In this document: in pieces, positions 23,164 to 33,015 of the stretch | Position numbering within the stretch: the first letter of the stretch is position 1 | How the letters are laid out: every line of letters starts with the position of its first letter | Origin: an uncultured Muribaculaceae bacterium | Lineage (GTDB): Bacteria > Bacteroidota > Bacteroidia > Bacteroidales > Muribaculaceae | Reading direction: 5' to 3' | Length of the DNA stretch: 37,160 nucleotides | Assembly (NCBI GenBank): GCA_910584665.1 | Contig: CAJUBL010000025.1 | Location: 1-37,160, forward strand | Program-made: the position numbers and the translations under genes | Notes under the pieces: model-generated | What the model was told of the DNA's origin: nothing | The model's input: the letters and a program-made list of their open reading frames with translations, nothing else | Database searches by the model: none

Positions 23164-24756
23164 TCACCGCGGATTAGCCTTGATTCCGGCATCACGCACT
23201 TTCATGGGAATCTGATGGACTCGACGCAGATCTGTCTTTGACAGGAAATCATTCTTCTTCTCGGGAATACCTGCCGAACTGTATGAACGGCGCTGTATCT
23301 CGATTCCGTATCTCTTGATATCAAACCAGCGTATACCGGCGTGCATTGTCTCCAGACGGCGGAAACCGAGCATGCACTGCAGCATGCACTCCTGTTCCGA
23401 ACCATCCGCATCAATCTGAAATACCGGATGCAGACGCTTTTTGATAGTCGATGCAAGACCTGTCTCTTTATCCTCATAGCAATATCCCACAGAATTATAA
23501 AACGCGACAATCGAAGCAGGGGTAAGTACCTGTTTGCTCTTGGTGATATTCTGCATCCACGTTGTGAGGTCGGCCGCAGCCTCGTCATTACGTCTTAACA
23601 TTATATATGCTTCGGCACGGTTGAGCAGGCACTCGTCGGATGTGAATGCCGGATACACAGCCCTTCTGTAACCAACACCTGCAACAGGATCGGTATACTC
23701 AAACAGATTGCTGTATTTCCAGAAAATGGCACGGTCAAGCCCTGATCCCTTATAATGTTTGGGCTGGTGCCACAACTGAGTTCTGCTTCCATAGATATTC
23801 ATAGCACTCATATCTTCATTCTCTGCCAGATAGGCCGTATGGCTGTAACGCTTGCAGCCACCGGAACGGAGCGAATAGCTTGACCAGATGACACCCATTT
23901 GCGAATTAGCCGTAAGCAACAGCAGGTTGGCATTCGACGAAGCATCTATATAGAAGTTTCCGATAGCATTTATATCCTGTGTCATTGATGCGGTGCTCTT
24001 CCAGTCACGGAGCATAGTCTCCGGCTGTGAGCCGAGACACTGTGTGGCGGCATCCACCGCTTTCTCCCACTGCTCGGTATAGCAGTAGAAACGTGTTGCG
24101 AAAGCAAGCGCGGCCTTGGTATTGAAATGATATTTGGGTACACTCAGGTGGGAGTCTCCGATATACTTCAGGCCCTCCTCGATATCGGCCTGTATCTTAT
24201 TATATAAATCGGCAAGATTGCCTCGTTCATACTTGGGCGCAAGCTCTGTCTCGGGAGCTTCCATATATGGAAGGCCGAGCTCACCAGCCGCATCCTTGCT
24301 CCAGGGCTGGCAGAACATGCAGGCAAGCATAAAGTGATTGTAGGCACGGCTTATGAGAGCCTCACCCCGACACTCGTCAATAACAGCCGACGGTTCGGCG
24401 GCATCACAGGCTGTGATGGCCTCGTTGCAGGCTGCGATGGCCATATATGCGCCCGACCAGAAACGCTCAAGCGACTCATTGTCACTCTCCGTCTCGTCAA
24501 TCCACCCGTAACACTGGTCATAGAACGGTGTCCTGTACGGATTGGACTCTCCCAGATCATCAGTGTTATCTGACGACAGTTCCGCCACGACAATATAGTC
24601 ATTCTTATTATAGCCCGAAGCCAGAATTGCCGCTATCTTGTCCTCTGAATCAAGAGTAGCACGGTTGTCAGGCATCGTATCAAGGAAGTCGTCACACCCT
24701 GTCGCTGCCACAGCTACCAAGGCAAGAGGTAATGTATATCTGATATATTTTTTCAT
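23164..24756 (-). CDS. SusD/RagB-family nutrient-binding lipoprotein
   Basis: This 530-residue surface lipoprotein has a signal peptide and lipobox (AATGC, Cys near 21), then DDFLDTMPDNRATL, the common SusD opening. Helical TPR-like parts carry EARG-type features (RGEALISRAYNHFMLACMF), and the C-terminal RRLETMHAGIRWFDIKRYGIE block is typical of the family. It sits 20 bp after its SusC partner; together they form a lidded transporter. The ligand cannot be read from sequence. The presence of a metallohydrolase gene downstream suggests peptides or glycopeptides over plain polysaccharide. Confidence 0.95.
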   Translation of the reverse strand: MKKYIRYTLPLALVAVAATGCDDFLDTMPDNRATLDSEDKIAAILASGYNKNDYIVVAELSSDNTDDLGESNPYRTPFYDQCYGWIDETESDNESLERFWSGAYMAIAACNEAITACDAAEPSAVIDECRGEALISRAYNHFMLACMFCQPWSKDAAGELGLPYMEAPETELAPKYERGNLADLYNKIQADIEEGLKYIGDSHLSVPKYHFNTKAALAFATRFYCYTEQWEKAVDAATQCLGSQPETMLRDWKSTASMTQDINAIGNFYIDASSNANLLLLTANSQMGVIWSSYSLRSGGCKRYSHTAYLAENEDMSAMNIYGSRTQLWHQPKHYKGSGLDRAIFWKYSNLFEYTDPVAGVGYRRAVYPAFTSDECLLNRAEAYIMLRRNDEAAADLTTWMQNITKSKQVLTPASIVAFYNSVGYCYEDKETGLASTIKKRLHPVFQIDADGSEQECMLQCMLGFRRLETMHAGIRWFDIKRYGIEIQRRSYSSAGIPEKKNDFLSKTDLRRVHQIPMKVRDAGIKANPR

Positions 24757-24776
24757 AATTGTATTCCTTTCTTGTA

Positions 24777-27700
24777 TTAGAAACCTATGTTAACAGTAAG
24801 TGTGAACTGCTTCGGTGTAGGAGCCGCAACGCCACCCGTGTTGAAGAACTCAGGATCCTGACCATTGAGTTTCTTGTCGGCATATATCAGGAACATATTG
24901 GTGGCCTGGAGTTTCGCACTCAGACGGGTCATACGCAGGGCTGTCAGGACTTTCTGGGGAAAATCATAATTGACCGAGATCTCTTTCATTCGTATGAAAT
25001 CACCCTTGGCTACACGCGCTGTCGAATAGTTATATGCATTGTATGCACGGGCAAGATTGGAATCGTTCTTGTTCTGGCGCTTGGACGCTATGACCGGTAT
25101 ATTTGTACGGTACTCGTCTCCCGATACACCCCAGCGGTTCCTGAATTCCTTGGGTGTTGCAGTAAGATCGTTGTACTCGTTCTTGAACACGGGGTCCAGA
25201 CGTATGACATTACCGAACGAATAGGTGACATAGACATTAAGGGTGATACCCTTGTAACGGAATATGTTGCCGAACGATCCGATATCAGTAGGATCCACAC
25301 TGCCCGAATACACAAGGTTCTTGAGCTTTTCCGGATCGGATGTCTGGAAATTGATTCCGGTAGTCGAAATATTGCCTTCCTGATCAAGGAACATAGGTAT
25401 ACCCTCCTCGTTAAGCCCCATGAATGGGATAGAGAACAATGACCGAACGGGATATCCCTCCTGAGCGAAACCGCTGCCGGAAACAAGTTCCATCATACGC
25501 TTTGTGGTTTTCAGATCGGTAACCTCGTTCTTGTTGTACGAATAGATGAAATTGGTGGTCCAGGAGAAATCACGGGTTACAATGTTACGTGTTGTAAGCG
25601 ACAGCTCGACACCATGGGACTTCATTGACGCTATATTACCGAGTTTCTGGATCTGACCGCCTAAACCCTGAGTGGTAGCTACACCGATAAGATCATAGTT
25701 GTTACGTTTGTACCAGTCAAACTCAACATTGATACGGTTATCGATAAATCCGGTCGATAAACCGAGGTTGAGCTCATGTTTTTTCTCGTATGTCAGACTT
25801 CCGTTGGCAAGATCGGCTATATATAGCGCACTCTCGTTGACACCGGCAAAAGGACGCCAGGGATTGGTTGCGTTGATAATCGAATAGGCGTTGCTCACCG
25901 AGGGGCGGTCACCGGTCAGCGAATAGGACGCACGCAGTGTCATGTGGCTCCATGTGGGATTGAAATTACTGAACCACCCCTCGTTGTGCATATTCCATGA
26001 ACCGGATATATTCCAGGTAGGAAGCCAGCGTGACGAACGGCTCCTGCCGAGAGAATTGGTTCCTTCATATCGGAGTGTGCCGTTCAATGTATAACGGCTC
26101 TTGTAGGAATATGTGGCGTTTGCAAAGAATGCGACACTGCGCTGGTGAGTATTATCCATTGTATAGTACGGAGTGTTCTCCTCCTGGCCGCGCTTGAACA
26201 CCTGATAGGCATAATTCGGTATCTCACCCATCTCATACTGCATTCCCCAGCCGCGGAACCATGAGGAATGACGGTCAACTGAGTTGGTCTCCATACCGGC
26301 ATACACATTGACTATATGATCTCCGTTGAAAACATCGTTATAACGGGCCGAAGCACGGAAATCCCACTTGAACATATCACGGTCGGCACGCTCATAGATA
26401 CCGCCGTTAGGGAGTACGGTTATCGGTAGCGCGAAAATATTGTCAGGATCGGTATATAAAAGAGGATTTCTGTCACGGATAGTAGCCGTAGGCATAGACC
26501 GATACGCCTGTGCCTGATTGGAATCATCCTTTATGAAATGCTCCTGCTGTGTGGTTGTCTTCTGTACACCGCCGAGTACTGACAGTTCCACCTTGCGGAT
26601 AGGCTTGTAGGTAAGCAGACCGGTAAGACGGAAGTCGTTCACACCGAGTTCCATATAATTGTTATCAAGCTCATGCATGATATTGAACGGTGCGTAGTTG
26701 CGTGTATAGAACACAGCCGGATCGAGAGTACGTGATGTATTCATCGAGTAAGAGTACGGGTTGATATCGAAATCACGCTTCACCTCTCCGGATACCATAT
26801 CGACATCACTGCCGAGAGTGCCGGGAGCCTTCTGCTTGCGGAACGACGCATTGCTTATCATGTTGAACGACACCTTGTCAGAGATATTATAGGTAGAGTT
26901 CAGATTGGCGGTGTAACGCTGTATACTGCTCTTCTTATACCAGCCCGGATCATACATAGCCGATGCCGACACATAGTGCTGTGCCTTCTCGGTACCGGAC
27001 GAGATGCTGACCGAATGTGTCTGCATCACCGAGGTCGAAAACAGCTCGTCAAACCAGTCGGTATTGCGGTATTCGGCGGCACGCAGATAGTCGGCGCGGG
27101 CCTCGGGGGTGTTGGGAAGTCCGAATTGTCCCGTGGTGGAGTTGTATTCCGACATCAGCTGGTACATCTTGCCATATACACCGCTTGTCGAGGCATTGGC
27201 TATCTCGGCATAATTGAGATAACCTTTTTTTGCCAGTTCCTGATAGACGTCCATCTGATCCTGAGAGTTCATGATGTTGAACGTACTGTAGCTGGGCTTC
27301 AGACGCATGGTGAACTCACCCGTATAGTTTATCGAGTTACGGCCGGCCTTACCTTTCTTGGTGGTAACAACTATCACACCGGCCATGGCACGCGCACCAT
27401 AGATTGATGTTGCCGAGCCATCCTTGAGGATATCGAAACTTTCGATATCATCCGCGTTAAGACCTGCTATAGCCGATGAAATAAGAGTTTCCGCATTACC
27501 CGACGACAGATCGTCTGCCGACACCTCAAGCACATCCTCCATGATAACACCGTCCACAACCCACAGAGGTTTCGAGCTGCCATATATGGATGTCGCACCA
27601 CGCACACGGATTTTCGGTGCGGTACCGAAAGTTCCCGATACGTTCTGCACCGACACTCCGGCCGCACGTCCCTCAAGCGAACGGGAGATATCGGCCATAC

Positions 27701-28091
27701 CGGCAAGGCGGGCTTCCTGAGCATCAACCTTGGATGCGGCACCGGTAAAAAGCCGTTTATCCATCTTGGTCATACCTGTCACCACTACCTCATCGAGTTC
27801 CTGTGCGCTCGACTCCATGACAATGTGCATGGGACCGGACTGGACCTTGGATGTATAGGTCTTCATACCCACATACTTCACTTCAAGTGTAGAATTACCT
27901 GAAGGTGCCATGATGGTGAATTTACCATCAAAGTCTGTTGCAACCGCGTTTCTGGTTCCCTGTATGGATACCGTAGCACCTATCAGAGGCTCTCCGTCCG
28001 AATCGACTACCTGGCCGGTCACCTTGACCTGGGCGAAGAGTCCGATGCCAATGAACAGACCTAACAATGACAACAAAAATCTTTTTTCCAT
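24777..28091 (-). CDS. SusC/RagA TonB-dependent outer membrane transporter
   Basis: This 1104-residue protein starts with a signal peptide (MEKRFLLSLLGLFIGIGLFAQ) and a carboxypeptidase-regulatory-like domain (~23-100, GQVVDSDGEPLIGATVSIQG). A TonB box-like LDEVVVTG follows, then the plug domain (~115-245, RVRGATSIYGSSKPLWVVDG and SFDILKDGSATSIYGARAMAGVIVVTTKKG) and a 22-strand-type barrel to a C-terminal LTVNIGF. The short insertion ADDLSSGNAETLISS in the plug is typical of the subgroup that travels with metallohydrolase lipoproteins. It heads the five-gene locus. A -7 box and a C9 homopolymer lie upstream. Confidence 0.95.
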   Translation of the reverse strand: MEKRFLLSLLGLFIGIGLFAQVKVTGQVVDSDGEPLIGATVSIQGTRNAVATDFDGKFTIMAPSGNSTLEVKYVGMKTYTSKVQSGPMHIVMESSAQELDEVVVTGMTKMDKRLFTGAASKVDAQEARLAGMADISRSLEGRAAGVSVQNVSGTFGTAPKIRVRGATSIYGSSKPLWVVDGVIMEDVLEVSADDLSSGNAETLISSAIAGLNADDIESFDILKDGSATSIYGARAMAGVIVVTTKKGKAGRNSINYTGEFTMRLKPSYSTFNIMNSQDQMDVYQELAKKGYLNYAEIANASTSGVYGKMYQLMSEYNSTTGQFGLPNTPEARADYLRAAEYRNTDWFDELFSTSVMQTHSVSISSGTEKAQHYVSASAMYDPGWYKKSSIQRYTANLNSTYNISDKVSFNMISNASFRKQKAPGTLGSDVDMVSGEVKRDFDINPYSYSMNTSRTLDPAVFYTRNYAPFNIMHELDNNYMELGVNDFRLTGLLTYKPIRKVELSVLGGVQKTTTQQEHFIKDDSNQAQAYRSMPTATIRDRNPLLYTDPDNIFALPITVLPNGGIYERADRDMFKWDFRASARYNDVFNGDHIVNVYAGMETNSVDRHSSWFRGWGMQYEMGEIPNYAYQVFKRGQEENTPYYTMDNTHQRSVAFFANATYSYKSRYTLNGTLRYEGTNSLGRSRSSRWLPTWNISGSWNMHNEGWFSNFNPTWSHMTLRASYSLTGDRPSVSNAYSIINATNPWRPFAGVNESALYIADLANGSLTYEKKHELNLGLSTGFIDNRINVEFDWYKRNNYDLIGVATTQGLGGQIQKLGNIASMKSHGVELSLTTRNIVTRDFSWTTNFIYSYNKNEVTDLKTTKRMMELVSGSGFAQEGYPVRSLFSIPFMGLNEEGIPMFLDQEGNISTTGINFQTSDPEKLKNLVYSGSVDPTDIGSFGNIFRYKGITLNVYVTYSFGNVIRLDPVFKNEYNDLTATPKEFRNRWGVSGDEYRTNIPVIASKRQNKNDSNLARAYNAYNYSTARVAKGDFIRMKEISVNYDFPQKVLTALRMTRLSAKLQATNMFLIYADKKLNGQDPEFFNTGGVAAPTPKQFTLTVNIGF

Positions 28092-28448
28092 AAAATTAGT
28101 TAATATGATTGTTTAAACTCTATATTTAACATAACAGCATTTTTACTAATAAAATCTCATTATAACCGCTTTAGAATTTATTTTTTAAATGAATAAGCTG
28201 AATTCCGTTTGAATCTGTAAATTTCAGACACTCCAAAGATATATTATTTGTTTTAAAGATTATTAACTACCCCCCCCCATTTTAAATAATTTTAGCCAAA
28301 TTATGTCTCAATTAACCAATGTTAACGCAATTTGTATACATGAAAACAAGGCTCAGACAGCGAAACCGAGAGAAAACAATGACCTGTGCAATCACTTACG
28401 ATGAAATGACTGCATGTTATCTTTCTGATGATTATGGATTATGCGGCC
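28092..28448. other. SusC upstream region
   Basis: An AT-rich 357-bp gap without a gene. It contains the promoter-like box at 28234-28241, the C9 tract at 28270-28278, and the 3' flank of the glycosyltransferase gene, for which no clear terminator was seen. Confidence 0.5.
28234..28278 (-). promoter_or_regulatory. SusC promoter with a homopolymer tract
   Basis: Read on the minus strand, TATCTTTG lies at 28234-28241, ~145 bp before the start of susC. A G9 tract (C at 28270-28278 on plus) lies just upstream of where the -33 box should be. No exact TTTG is found at the usual spacing. Confidence 0.5.
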
Positions 28449-29687
28449 TCAGGTCTGAATGGCGTCAATAAACTGACGGGCTATGGCGGATGCACCGAAA
28501 CGGGATGCTATGACTCTGTGCTGGATCTGACGGTCACATGGATGATCTATGGCCGAGGCAATAGCTCCCGATATACCGGATGGATCTCCGGCGGTAATAT
28601 AACCGGTATCACCATCGGTAACTATATCCCGCTGACCGCCGTTTCCGGTCGTCACGGGAGTACAGCCTGAAGCCATACCCTCGATTACGGTACCTGGAAG
28701 CGTCTCAAAGCGGGATGTCGACAGAACGACCGTAGCACAGGCAAACAGTTCGCGCAATACAGCCTGATCGGAAATACGACCTGTGTGTACATGTGGAAAT
28801 TCAAGACCGGCCAAAGCGGAAGCATCACGCAGATCTCCATAAAATACCGCCTGACATCGGCCTGCAATATCCGGACGCTCCCGGGCAAGCACATTAAGAG
28901 CCTCGACAGCAGTCGGCAATCCCTTGATCGGGTCATCGAGACGTGCCGCACCCATAACAATCAGAGTCTTCGAGCAATCGACTCCGGCAGGAATTGCAGT
29001 GCCACGCGGCTCAGTATAGAAAAGGTCGGCTGGAAACGCATTATGTATTACTCTGACATCATGGTCCCGCAATAACGAACCGGCCCGCGCACAGCCGGCC
29101 AGCCACGAACTCACGGCAACCATTGTCATAGACGGTGATGAGGAATACAGCTTCCGCTTCTCCTTCCAGCCACGACGCGAAAGATCGTTCTCCACCCTGC
29201 CATTCCTGAAATAACGGCAGTTACCGCAACGTTCAAGATACCCCGTGCAGTCAAGCGCGTGATGACATGCACCGGTAAAACACCACATGTCATGCATCAC
29301 CCATATCACACGCCTGCCTGAAGACACAAGCCGCCTGACGCCACCGAGCGACACCATACCCTGGTTGATCCAGGAAAGTATCACGGCATCGGCACCCTTT
29401 ACAAGAGGATGCCGCGTCAGATCATACCCAGTATCGGCTATCGAGACCTTGAACAGATCGGCGCGGTCAAAACCGTTATGTGCGAAAATCCATGCACGCT
29501 CCCACAGAAAGCGGGCACGCCGGCCTACCCCCGTACCGATGACATGCACACAGGGATCATCGCCATATTTGTTCATCACCAGCATCGAGGCATCAGCTCC
29601 TGCGTCGCGCAAAGCATGCATCAGACGGTGGGTCACCACTGCGGCGCCACCGTTAAGGTCACTGTTGCATATAAGTACGACTTTCAT
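28449..29687 (-). CDS. GT4-family glycosyltransferase
   Basis: This is a 412-residue cytoplasmic glycosyltransferase of the GT-B fold. The N-terminal domain starts MKVVLICNSDLNGGAAVVTHRL, the Gly-rich loop of GT4. The C-terminal domain has VMGAARLDDPIKGLPTAVEAL and the nucleotide-sugar EX7E motif in SRFETLPGTVIEGMASG. The NDP-sugar and acceptor cannot be told. A Cys-rich segment (CHHALDCTGYLERCGNC) in the N-terminal half could bind a metal and is often seen in this clade. It starts 1 bp after the stop of the transglutaminase-like gene and ends the four-gene fucosidase operon. It most probably works on surface polysaccharide or glycoprotein glycan. Confidence 0.85.
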   Translation of the reverse strand: MKVVLICNSDLNGGAAVVTHRLMHALRDAGADASMLVMNKYGDDPCVHVIGTGVGRRARFLWERAWIFAHNGFDRADLFKVSIADTGYDLTRHPLVKGADAVILSWINQGMVSLGGVRRLVSSGRRVIWVMHDMWCFTGACHHALDCTGYLERCGNCRYFRNGRVENDLSRRGWKEKRKLYSSSPSMTMVAVSSWLAGCARAGSLLRDHDVRVIHNAFPADLFYTEPRGTAIPAGVDCSKTLIVMGAARLDDPIKGLPTAVEALNVLARERPDIAGRCQAVFYGDLRDASALAGLEFPHVHTGRISDQAVLRELFACATVVLSTSRFETLPGTVIEGMASGCTPVTTGNGGQRDIVTDGDTGYITAGDPSGISGAIASAIDHPCDRQIQHRVIASRFGASAIARQFIDAIQT

Positions 29688-29688
29688 C

Positions 29689-32259
29689 TCAGCGTCCTAC
29701 CTTGTGGAGCGTGTCGATAAGACGCTCACCCTGGCCTATAGTATAACCCTGACTCAGATATACCACACGGTTGAATGTATCGGCAATAAGAACGACCGGA
29801 AGCTGCTTCACATCAAGATCAAGCGACGAAGCGATCTCTGCGGCGACAGTACCGTCAACATCTGTACCATATACGATGTTGGACGGCATATTTCCGAAAC
29901 GAGCCGCGTCAAAGCGTCCGGCCGCATCTGCATCCAGGAACAACAGCAGAATAGAGCCGCCCCATCTTTCAAAGTCTGCTTTATACTGTGCTATATCATT
30001 AAGAATATGAGTAGTAGGTTCATGATTGGGCTCTATGAGCGCAATGACATAGTAGCCGCGGCCTGTTGTCGACAGGATCGACCGGTCTGAATCTTCACTA
30101 AGATTATGGTAGATGTTCTCGCTGTTGAACGAGCCCAGAACCTGTACATCGTCGGCATCCTGACGCATCACGAGCCGGCGCCCGACCCGTTCACCTTCAG
30201 ATACGGAAAACAGCTCGACACGTGTCAGCACCGTTCCGCTGGCCATACGTTGTCCGGATACAAGCATATACTGCCCGGATTCCACACTTGCCGCAGGACC
30301 GAATATCGCCGAACAGGAATCCCCGTCGGGATAGTTAAGCAACCGGGCCTGTCCATCACCGTCAATACGGGAAAGTGTGAAATGATAATAATACAACGGA
30401 TCGGTCATACGGCCTGTCGGCTCGAACGTCAGCGACAGACTTCCACGCGGGCTGTCAGTCTGCTCAATACCGTCATCAAACCTTACGTCATGCCACACAC
30501 CGCCGGTATCGGCATACTGAGGTTTCAGCATCACCGGATCAAGACGGGCCGGAATACCCATAGACCTGGCGCCGGATACAAAAAAAATGTCACGTGAGAC
30601 GTCATCGGCCACACGACCGTCGAATACCTGACGCGGACTCATGCAAAGATGCTGAGGGTTCCACCCGTTGTCAACAGCAATGCTGTCAGCACACCATTTC
30701 ACCCAACAGTCAGGATCGGCGGCACACCGGGCTACAAAAGCTTTGTCAAACACCGACGACAGATAGGTCTTATAGGGCGTAAGCATCTCATCACCCACAC
30801 GCGGATTCATTATATACTCTACATACAAGGCATTGTCCTGACGCGGAGTGGCGAAATGATCCTCAAGGACGGCTCCGGTGACATCACCCATATCCTTATC
30901 ACTCATGACGCCAAGCATAGCCTCGGCCAACGGATCACCGGCATGCCTCTCAAGATAATCAGATATGACATGATGGTTCCCTGACGCTTTGGCAAGAAAC
31001 GGACCGTCGTCGGATCTGAATGTCGCCATATAAGCGGCACGTATAGAATCCTCGGCCATCTTGCGCGCATTGTTCAAAGCCACCTGATCATCATCAGGCT
31101 GTGGCAATGACGCCGACTGGACCGGCGGAACTATGTCAAACTCCCATACACCGGCCGTTGTCCGGTCCTTGTCAAGGACAACAGTAATGTTCCCGCCATC
31201 GGCGGTCACCGACACCTTGCCGAATCCGAAACGGCCGTCACGGGAAGCCCATACGAGCAAATCTCCGAGTCCGGCGGTAAGCGAAGCGTTTCCTCCGGAC
31301 GAGCTTTTCTTACGGGCTATCGTGTAGAACTCACCATAGTTATATAGCTTGAACTCGACCAAGGCGCCGTCTACAGGATTGCCATCGGTATCGACCACAC
31401 TGACACGCGCCTCAGCCACCGGAGCATAGTTGGCAGTTACATTGATCTCGGTATAACAGTTGTTACAGCCCAACTGCTCCTCCGGGCCGTCATACGGTCC
31501 CATTACCTTGGTGTTCATCATCATGCCGCGAGAGGCCGGAGCATTGAACCATCCCATATCGAGTACAGGCTCCGGCTCGCAGGCTCCGAGAAAATGCCAC
31601 TTGCCGTCGGCCCACACCTCCACCCAGGCATGATTATCGTCGGTATGGGCCCAGCGCGGTGTATAGACCTGACGGGCCGGAATACCCATAGCGCGGAAAG
31701 CCGCAACGGCAAACGTAGACTCTTCGCCGCAACGCCCCAATGCGCTTCTCACAGTCGCAAGCGGCGAACTGGTACGCGCATCGCTGGGACGGTACGTAAC
31801 CTTCTCGTGGCACCAATGGTTGATCTCAAGAACAGCATCAGTCATTGACAGCCCGCTGATGCGGTCTTTCAGCTCGGTATAGAATACCATACGGCTGCTG
31901 TCGAGATTCTCATTATTGACCCGCACCGGAAGTACAAAATGACGGAACTCCCGCTCAGGCACGCTCCTGCCCCAAGGCATCTCCTCACGGGCCTTCATGG
32001 AAGTACGCACATTGTCAAGATAGAAATCACCACGGTAATCAGCCATATCAGGCATTGGCATATAGGCATACAGGAACTCCATCGCCTCGCGCTCAGGCAC
32101 GGTCATAGCCGAGTCAAAAACAGCATAGAGCTCGGGACGCGCTACCTCGGTACGTCTTGACTCGAAATCCCGGTGGATACGGCGTGACATGGAATCGCTT
32201 CCGTTACAGGCCGACATAATCATCAACGATATGAATGAGAGTTTTATTATATGTTTCAT
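29689..32259 (-). CDS. lipoprotein with tandem transglutaminase-like domains
   Basis: This 856-residue protein has a signal peptide and lipobox (MIMSAC, Cys near 18). A transglutaminase-core domain spans ~130-235, with Cys177 in ALGRCGEES and His210 in TDDNHAWVEVW. A carboxypeptidase-regulatory-like Ig domain lies at ~275-350. A second transglutaminase-like block at ~540-600 (SPRQVFDGRVADDVSRDIFF, SMGIPARLDPV) lacks the Cys and His and looks inactive. The last ~110 residues resemble a thioredoxin-like fold (QLPVVLIADTFNRVVYL) without CxxC. Transglutaminase-like proteins of this kind can be peptidases or amide-processing enzymes; the substrate is unknown. It lies 6 bp after cutC and 1 bp before the glycosyltransferase gene. 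Confidence 0.85.
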   Translation of the reverse strand: MKHIIKLSFISLMIMSACNGSDSMSRRIHRDFESRRTEVARPELYAVFDSAMTVPEREAMEFLYAYMPMPDMADYRGDFYLDNVRTSMKAREEMPWGRSVPEREFRHFVLPVRVNNENLDSSRMVFYTELKDRISGLSMTDAVLEINHWCHEKVTYRPSDARTSSPLATVRSALGRCGEESTFAVAAFRAMGIPARQVYTPRWAHTDDNHAWVEVWADGKWHFLGACEPEPVLDMGWFNAPASRGMMMNTKVMGPYDGPEEQLGCNNCYTEINVTANYAPVAEARVSVVDTDGNPVDGALVEFKLYNYGEFYTIARKKSSSGGNASLTAGLGDLLVWASRDGRFGFGKVSVTADGGNITVVLDKDRTTAGVWEFDIVPPVQSASLPQPDDDQVALNNARKMAEDSIRAAYMATFRSDDGPFLAKASGNHHVISDYLERHAGDPLAEAMLGVMSDKDMGDVTGAVLEDHFATPRQDNALYVEYIMNPRVGDEMLTPYKTYLSSVFDKAFVARCAADPDCWVKWCADSIAVDNGWNPQHLCMSPRQVFDGRVADDVSRDIFFVSGARSMGIPARLDPVMLKPQYADTGGVWHDVRFDDGIEQTDSPRGSLSLTFEPTGRMTDPLYYYHFTLSRIDGDGQARLLNYPDGDSCSAIFGPAASVESGQYMLVSGQRMASGTVLTRVELFSVSEGERVGRRLVMRQDADDVQVLGSFNSENIYHNLSEDSDRSILSTTGRGYYVIALIEPNHEPTTHILNDIAQYKADFERWGGSILLLFLDADAAGRFDAARFGNMPSNIVYGTDVDGTVAAEIASSLDLDVKQLPVVLIADTFNRVVYLSQGYTIGQGERLIDTLHKVGR

Positions 32260-32265
32260 TTCCTG

Positions 32266-33015
32266 TTATTTTCGGTTTCCTGTTATATTGTATACTGTCT
32301 CGGCCACCAGCTGTGTCGACGCCACCATACGCGAATACTCATCGGCTCCCGGTACTCCCATGGCGACACCGGGCCGACGATAACCCATCGCACTGTCGAC
32401 CGCGCTCCTGAGCGATCCGTGAATCTCCACACAGCCGGTGGCATCGAGTATAGCACGGGCGTTGTGCGGACCGACACCGCCACCCGGCATTATAGACAGA
32501 CGGCCATCGGCATACTCGACCAGCCGCTTCAGACACTCCGCTCCGGCCATGGCATTCCCGGCCATACCAGATGTCAGAATACGGTTGCATCCTAATGAAA
32601 CGATTTCATCGATCGCCCTGAACGGGTCACGGCACAGGTCAAAAGCACGGTGAAACGTAATATTACGGCATGCGGAACCCGCAGCCCCGACAAGGCGCCG
32701 GCAAGTGCCGATATCTATGTTTCCGTCAGGCGACAAGGCTCCGATCACAACACCATCGGCACCCGCCCGCACGGCATTATCTATATCCATGACCATACAA
32801 TCGACTTCGGCCCGGTCATACAGAAAATCACCTCCACGCGGTCTTATAAGCACATGCAACGCGATTCCCCCGATCTTGCGGGCCTCGGCAATGAGACCCG
32901 CCGACGGAGTGACACCGCCCTCCCCTAACGCCGAACACAGTTCGACACGCGAGGCCCCGCCTGCTGCGGCGGCACGCACACTATCTATTGAGTCACAGCA
33001 GACTTCGAGTATCAT
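32266..33015 (-). CDS. cutC: CutC family protein
   Basis: This 249-residue TIM-barrel protein matches CutC over its whole length: EVCCDSIDSVRAAAAGGASRVELC, GGVTPSAGL, LIRPRGGDFLY, ADGVVIGALSPDGNID, ITFHRAFD and ILTSGMAGNAMAG. CutC was named for copper homeostasis, but that role is disputed and no enzymatic reaction is firmly tied to this clade. It overlaps the fucosidase gene by 4 bp (ATGA at 33012-33015), so the two are translationally coupled. This suggests a role in handling the sugar or conjugate released by the fucosidase over copper; that is inference. Confidence 0.9.
   Translation of the reverse strand: MILEVCCDSIDSVRAAAAGGASRVELCSALGEGGVTPSAGLIAEARKIGGIALHVLIRPRGGDFLYDRAEVDCMVMDIDNAVRAGADGVVIGALSPDGNIDIGTCRRLVGAAGSACRNITFHRAFDLCRDPFRAIDEIVSLGCNRILTSGMAGNAMAGAECLKRLVEYADGRLSIMPGGGVGPHNARAILDATGCVEIHGSLRSAVDSAMGYRRPGVAMGVPGADEYSRMVASTQLVAETVYNITGNRK

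Noticed and set aside
29287..30090. 267-residue plus-strand ORF
   Set aside because: It is antisense to the glycosyltransferase and transglutaminase-like genes, both of which have clear motifs.
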